Assembly (NCBI RefSeq): GCF_033958435.1
Contig: NC_134137.1
Span: 64,434,001-64,498,000 of the forward strand
Length of the DNA: 64,000 nt
Source of the DNA: Carettochelys insculpta
Lineage: Eukaryota > Chordata > Testudines > Carettochelyidae
Direction of reading: 5' to 3'
Part shown: positions 35,801 to 41,800 of the stretch, in pieces
How positions within the stretch are numbered: position 1 is the stretch's first letter
Layout of the letters: the number at the start of each line of letters is the position of its first letter
Notes under the pieces: model-generated
What the model saw: only the letters and a program-made list of their open reading frames with translations
Databases searched by the model: none
What the model was told of the DNA's origin: nothing
Position numbers and translations under genes: made by a program

Positions 35801-38800
35801 AGGAAAATGTAAAAGAGAAAGATCTCGGACAATGCGGAGAAGATATACTGAAAGTGAAGGACAAAAACTGGGTTACTCCTGGAGTCAGCTAGAAGGTTTG
35901 TCCTGAGACAGACTGACGTGGAGGAGACTTGTAGATGACCTATGCTCCACTTGGAATACAAGGGTTTAAGTGAAGTCAAGTCAGGTGCCATGCTATATTT
36001 ACAGTGAGAGCAGAGTGCCTCTTTGTTCAGGATGAGAATGGAGATACATTAAAAGTTCTGAACTTTGGCAATCAATTTAAAGCCAACATGCTCGAACTAT
36101 CTGGCTATGTTGTGTATTCATTTTAATATTCCATACAACTCTTGAAACAACTGTCTCTCTTAGAAATATTTTAAGAAAATCATGGGTGAGTATTACTCAT
36201 GCAACATTTTTCTACCCATCACCCTTCCACAGAAAAATACATTAAAGTGTTTATAATATTTCTATTCCTCATTCTGGGAGAGAAGTGCAGTGTATAGGGA
36301 TGAAAGATACGGTAATCAAAAGTCATATCACAGTGGCTAAGCCTGGACTTGCAAATACCACATACTTCAGTTCTAGGCGAGCAATGACTTTACATTCGGT
36401 TCACCCTTAGCATGTTATCTGTTGTTGAATTAAAATTCGTCAGGTTTGATTTCACACACATTTTCTATTGTAGCTGAGAAAGTACCAAATATAAACAATA
36501 CTGATCTATAACTGATATTCTAGGAATCAGCTTATGAGGAGTAGCAATCTGGACAAAAGATAGGTCTCAGAGAGGTGCAGAAATTTTGTAAAAGAAATAC
36601 AATCCAAGGAAGTTGTGGAAGATGAATTTAACAGAAAGGGTAATTAATTATTATTATTATTATTATTTTAAAAATAATTTTTCAAACCATCAAGAAAAAT
36701 TCAGTTTATATTCAATATTTTGCTTTTTGCTTATTCAATGAGATAAATTTCATATAAAAAAGGGTTGAAGGTATGCTGTAACACAATCTTAACTATTGTG
36801 CAGGCTCTGCTAGACCATAATTTTATCAAACGCATTATTTAATTAGAGAAATTTGGTTCTCTGGTGCTGGTCTCTCCTGGGAGATACACACTTCTTCTTA
36901 TAATCAAAGATCTCTACTCAGTGCTTTCTTCTCAGTGCTTTAGACTTGGACGAAAGCCATAACAACCCAAGATCCCTGGTAACATGGGGCCTGATCCTGG
37001 AAACCATTACTCTTGCGTGTACTGTGAAGTCAATGAAGTCATCTATTTGACTAAAGATCACTTACATTGAACACGCTGATGAAGGAATGTCACCATATTG
37101 TGCCTTAATTTAATAACCTATTCAACCCTGTTTACACAAGCAAAAACCACTAGGATTAAAAAGCCTAATCCATTCTTTATCCAGAAATACCATCAGAGAC
37201 CTACTGAAGCCAGTGGGCCAAATTCATTGTTGTCTTGCACCTTGTGTTGTGATATAGGCCTAGATTCTTACGGGTATTTAGGTGCTGTTGTGCTCAGAAG
37301 CCTAAATTATTTTCAGATCTGATTTAGGCACTTAGGAGCTGAAATCCCACTAACTGGCAATAGGATTTAGACTTTTTAGTGCCTGACTCACTACTGAAAA
37401 TAAGATTAAGGCTCGTATATCAATTAGGCATTTCAATGCTGAGCTCAGCAATACCTATAAATACTTCTAAAATCAGGGCCTTACACTAGTGCAAACTGGT
37501 TGTAAAGTGATAGTAAACCAGATTAGCATTTTACGTTCATTTACATGGCTATACAAGATGCAGAACTACAGTGAACCAGACCTAGAAGGGCTCTTTGCAG
37601 GTGAAAGGGCTGGATCCCATTGCATGATAAAGGGTAAATTTTCAAAGTCTCAAGCAATGGGGCTTTAACATGTTCCTTATTAAGTATTAAGTATTTTAAT
37701 ATATTGCTACCTGCTGTTAATGTTTTTAAAAATAAAGTTACTTGTTACTAGCTACAATTTTGCTATTTCTATTTCTTAAATAATGATGTTCTCACAGACA
37801 AATGGCAACTTTTATTCCTGTAAAGGAGGTCTATTTTGGAAATGCTTTCAGTGAAAATCACATACAGACAAAAATGAATTAGAATACTTGACATATAAAA
37901 TACCGTACCTATGATACTCTGTCTTTCAGGTTTTCTTTGTAAAATTACTGGCAACTCATTATTGTCAGACAATACCACTGTGTTAACTTCAGTCTGTATG
38001 CTCTCTTTCACACTGTTGGCGAATGGGCTAGAGAGTTTCTCATTGTTACACCGTGAAACAACTGGCTTTCTAAAGGTTGCTATCAAAGGTGATGGGTGAG
38101 AAGAGGACACTGAAGCTAAAATCCCAAAGGCAAATTGTGGTAAAGTAAAATAAGCATATTCATCCTTCTGTGACCCAAGAAGCTGCATGTGAAATGATTT
38201 ACGACATTTGTGGAATGGGAAACTGGCAGGACCACTAGGAGTCGGAGAAACAGTTATATCTTTTTTAAGAATTGAATCTGGAAAAAGATTTTGGACTTTG
38301 AGTTGGACTGATGTTCTGTCACTTGAATAATTGCCAGAAAGAGTACTTCTATCCTTGTTAGTTGTGCTTTCAGTAATAGCAATGTCTGGTAAATAAACAG
38401 AACCATTCTTCTTGTCAGGAGCTAGAACCTCCATGTCAGAGGAGCTACCATCTTTTTGCAAAGGGAAGTTAGTAGGTCCACAATGATAAGGAGCAGCAAG
38501 AGTCAACTCTTTGTTTAGATTTTGATCAAGAAGGAAGTATTCATCTTTGGGCAGGACTGGTGTTTGAGCACTGAAATAATTCCTGGAAAAAATATTGCTG
38601 TCTTCATCATTTGTGCTTCTTTTCACTCCAGGTTGATGTTTTCCAGGAATCCTGTCTGAAGAAAACAAAAGAAAGAAAACTCAGAATACATTTATAACTA
38701 GGCATGCATTTCACACATTTTTTAAAAATAGCATTACTGGCTCAGACTGGATGCTGCAGAGAATATTTCCTCTATTCTGAACAAACATACAAAATAATTA

Positions 38801-41800
38801 AAATATCAATCCTATTGCACCACAAAATGTTTTGCACTGTACATTTATTTGACAAATATAATTTAACTTTAAACACAGTAAACAACATGGACTGATCTTT
38901 ACTATATTTTGTAAACATGTGAGTGTTACAAATAACAAGCAGCCCTATAGCATCTTGAAAACTAATACATGTATTAGGTAAGGAGCTTTTGTTGGTAAGA
39001 CCCACTTCCTCAGATTTGGAGTAGACAATTAGAATCCAGGATTTATATAGCAAGGACAGGGGTGAGGGGAAGGAAGGAGGAAAAAAAAGGCACGGGAGGT
39101 GCCACCTGTCACTAATAGGACCAGTAGAAGAAGTAAAATTAAGTTAAGTGGGATGTGTGCGCCATGCCTGTGAATATAAAAGGGGAAATTGCCCCTCTAA
39201 TCAAAACAAAAAGCAGTTAAAGACTAGCAAAATAGTTTATTAGGTGAGCTTTCATGGGACAGACCCACTTCTTCAGACCATAGCCAGACCAGAACAGACT
39301 CAATATTACAGTGAGCCGCACAGCTTAATGAAAAAAAAAATTACTGGGGGATCAGGGTCCCATTGTATGACGAATTGTACACACATAACAAAAATGCAGT
39401 CCTTGCTGCAAGAAGCTTGCAGGGGCTCTGTTGGGGACAGTGTTCTGACATAGACCCCTATGGTGGGGCTGTGACTGACAGACATAATTTAATCCATTAT
39501 GAACTGAGTTACGTCAAAGAAAAATATATGCCATCTTTAACAAGAAGAAACAAATTAAATTAACTTCCACTGGTTAAACTACCAAATGACTGATTTCTTA
39601 AGTTACCAAAAGATAACAGCCAGTCATAAACTGACATATTCATTTTCAAATAATGGTCATTTGGACTAACATTGATGCCATTGTGCAGGACCCACGTATG
39701 ACTTCTTATACCATCCATGATAACCCTGCTTATGGGGAATAGATCCTCAGGCAGAAGCAACCATTCAGGGGGCTTCCATGTCTCCTAAACATCATGGCTA
39801 CATCTACACTAGCCAAAAACTTCAAAATGGCCATGCAAATGAACATTTCAAAGTTTACTAATGAAGCGCTGAAATACATATTCAGTGCCTCATTAGCATG
39901 AGCTATGAACAGATAGGAATAAGGGGACTTTGAAGTAGCGGGGGTCCTTTCGAAAAGGAGCCCCATCTGGATGAGCCACACGGCGGCGAGCTGCATCAAT
40001 TTCGAAGTGCTGCAGCCACCTGCACGCTAATGAGGCACTGAATATGTATTTCAGTGCTTCATTAGTAAACTTCGAAATGGCCATTTGCATGGCCATTTCG
40101 AAGTTTTTGGCTAGTGTAGACACAGCCTATGATGTGTGCTCAGTACAGGCTTCAGCTAGGATGAAGCAGAGGAGACAAAAATTATAAGCCTGTGAGAGGA
40201 CATTTAAGTGGTGAGTACATGGGGCTAATGCCCCAAAACCTCCACAGAAGTGCTTCAGAGGAGCTGCAGCCTTTTTTCCAGACCATGGACTAGAAGGTCA
40301 GCCATATAGAACTGCCTGTAGATTGTCTGGTAAGTTACATCACCCACTTTTTGCCCTGTGGCAACAAGCTTTGGAGCTGGTCTCATGTTTGATAAAATAC
40401 AGAAGTATGTGCTCCAAGGTGAGCCTTCCTGAAAAGCTGGATTCTGATCACTGGTCACTCCACTTTATAAACATTCATCACATGGTATGGCTGCATTTTG
40501 CAGTGCGTGAAGTGATCCTCAAATGTACTTCATTGTGCAGCACTTGTCAGGGCACTGTATAAATCTATGCATTATAAATACCATTCATCATTAATCAAAT
40601 GTTACACTAGAAAAGAGCCATTGTAACAGAACATTGCCTCTGCATAAAAGGTTTATCATTTTTAAATTGTTTTAAATCAGCAGAGCAGAGCTCTGGTATT
40701 CAGCCAGGAATATTTAGATATGTTTTGGATGGTGCCAAACTGCAAATGTTTTGTACAGATGGCAAATTTCACCAACCACTTTAACTAATTCCCTAATGGA
40801 CGTAATACTATACAAGGAACAGGAACTGCAGCTTTTTACCTTTCATCTTTACTTCACTTGCTGAGATTTCCCTTCTGATTTATTCTTTTACCATACCATT
40901 ATATATTTATGAGTGTTCTCCATCAGTTATTGAAATCATAAATGATAACCAGAATAGGTATAATTAATAAACAAATATCATAGTGTTAATGTTAGAAGAG
41001 TTCATGTTGGTTACACCTATCAAATAGTATGAAAAAATTGTTTTCAGAACATTTTCCTTTAATTTATGTTCAGATTTAGTACTTTTACCTATTTAAGCAA
41101 TTTTACATATTGTTCAAAGAATCACAGAAGTTGGAGATGGAAAAGACCTATCACGGCATCTCTTCCATGTTCCTCGCAAGGCAGGAATGTTCTTTTATAG
41201 AGCTAGTTTAGTTTAACAGATTGCTCAGTACAATGATGGAAGATCAGTTTGTAGTACTGATCCTACATCAGAATCTACTCAGCAGCCTCTTACGGAAGCA
41301 CAAGTTTGGCTGAATTCAATGGGACTGTATAGGAATAGGAGCCCTTCTGCACAGGCTCAGTTGTAGGATCAGGACCTAATTTTTAAAAAGTCTCAAACAA
41401 TGGAGTTTTTGGTTCTTTCTTTGAACTACTAGTTGCATTAAAATATTCCTACTGTCAACTGCTATGGGCTGTTAACGCTCTTTAAAATTAGCAATTAGTT
41501 ATTAGTTCCTAGCTATTGTTAAACAGAGAAGAGCACTTTTTTGCATCTCCTCACACACATATAGCATGCAAAATGTGCAGATATTTCTGAATTGTATTGT
41601 ATCGGTTACATCAGTTTTTAAGCAGAACTCCCCATTACCTGAAAAGACCACGATTTCATTTGCATATATGCAAGTGTTTGCTGATGCAGCTGTGTACCAG
41701 AAGGGATGGGACCATCCCCAAATGACATTAATTTTTTTATAATAATTGAATCACAGGTGTACTTCCCTGTATCTTTATCTGTGTTATTACTGACTTATTC

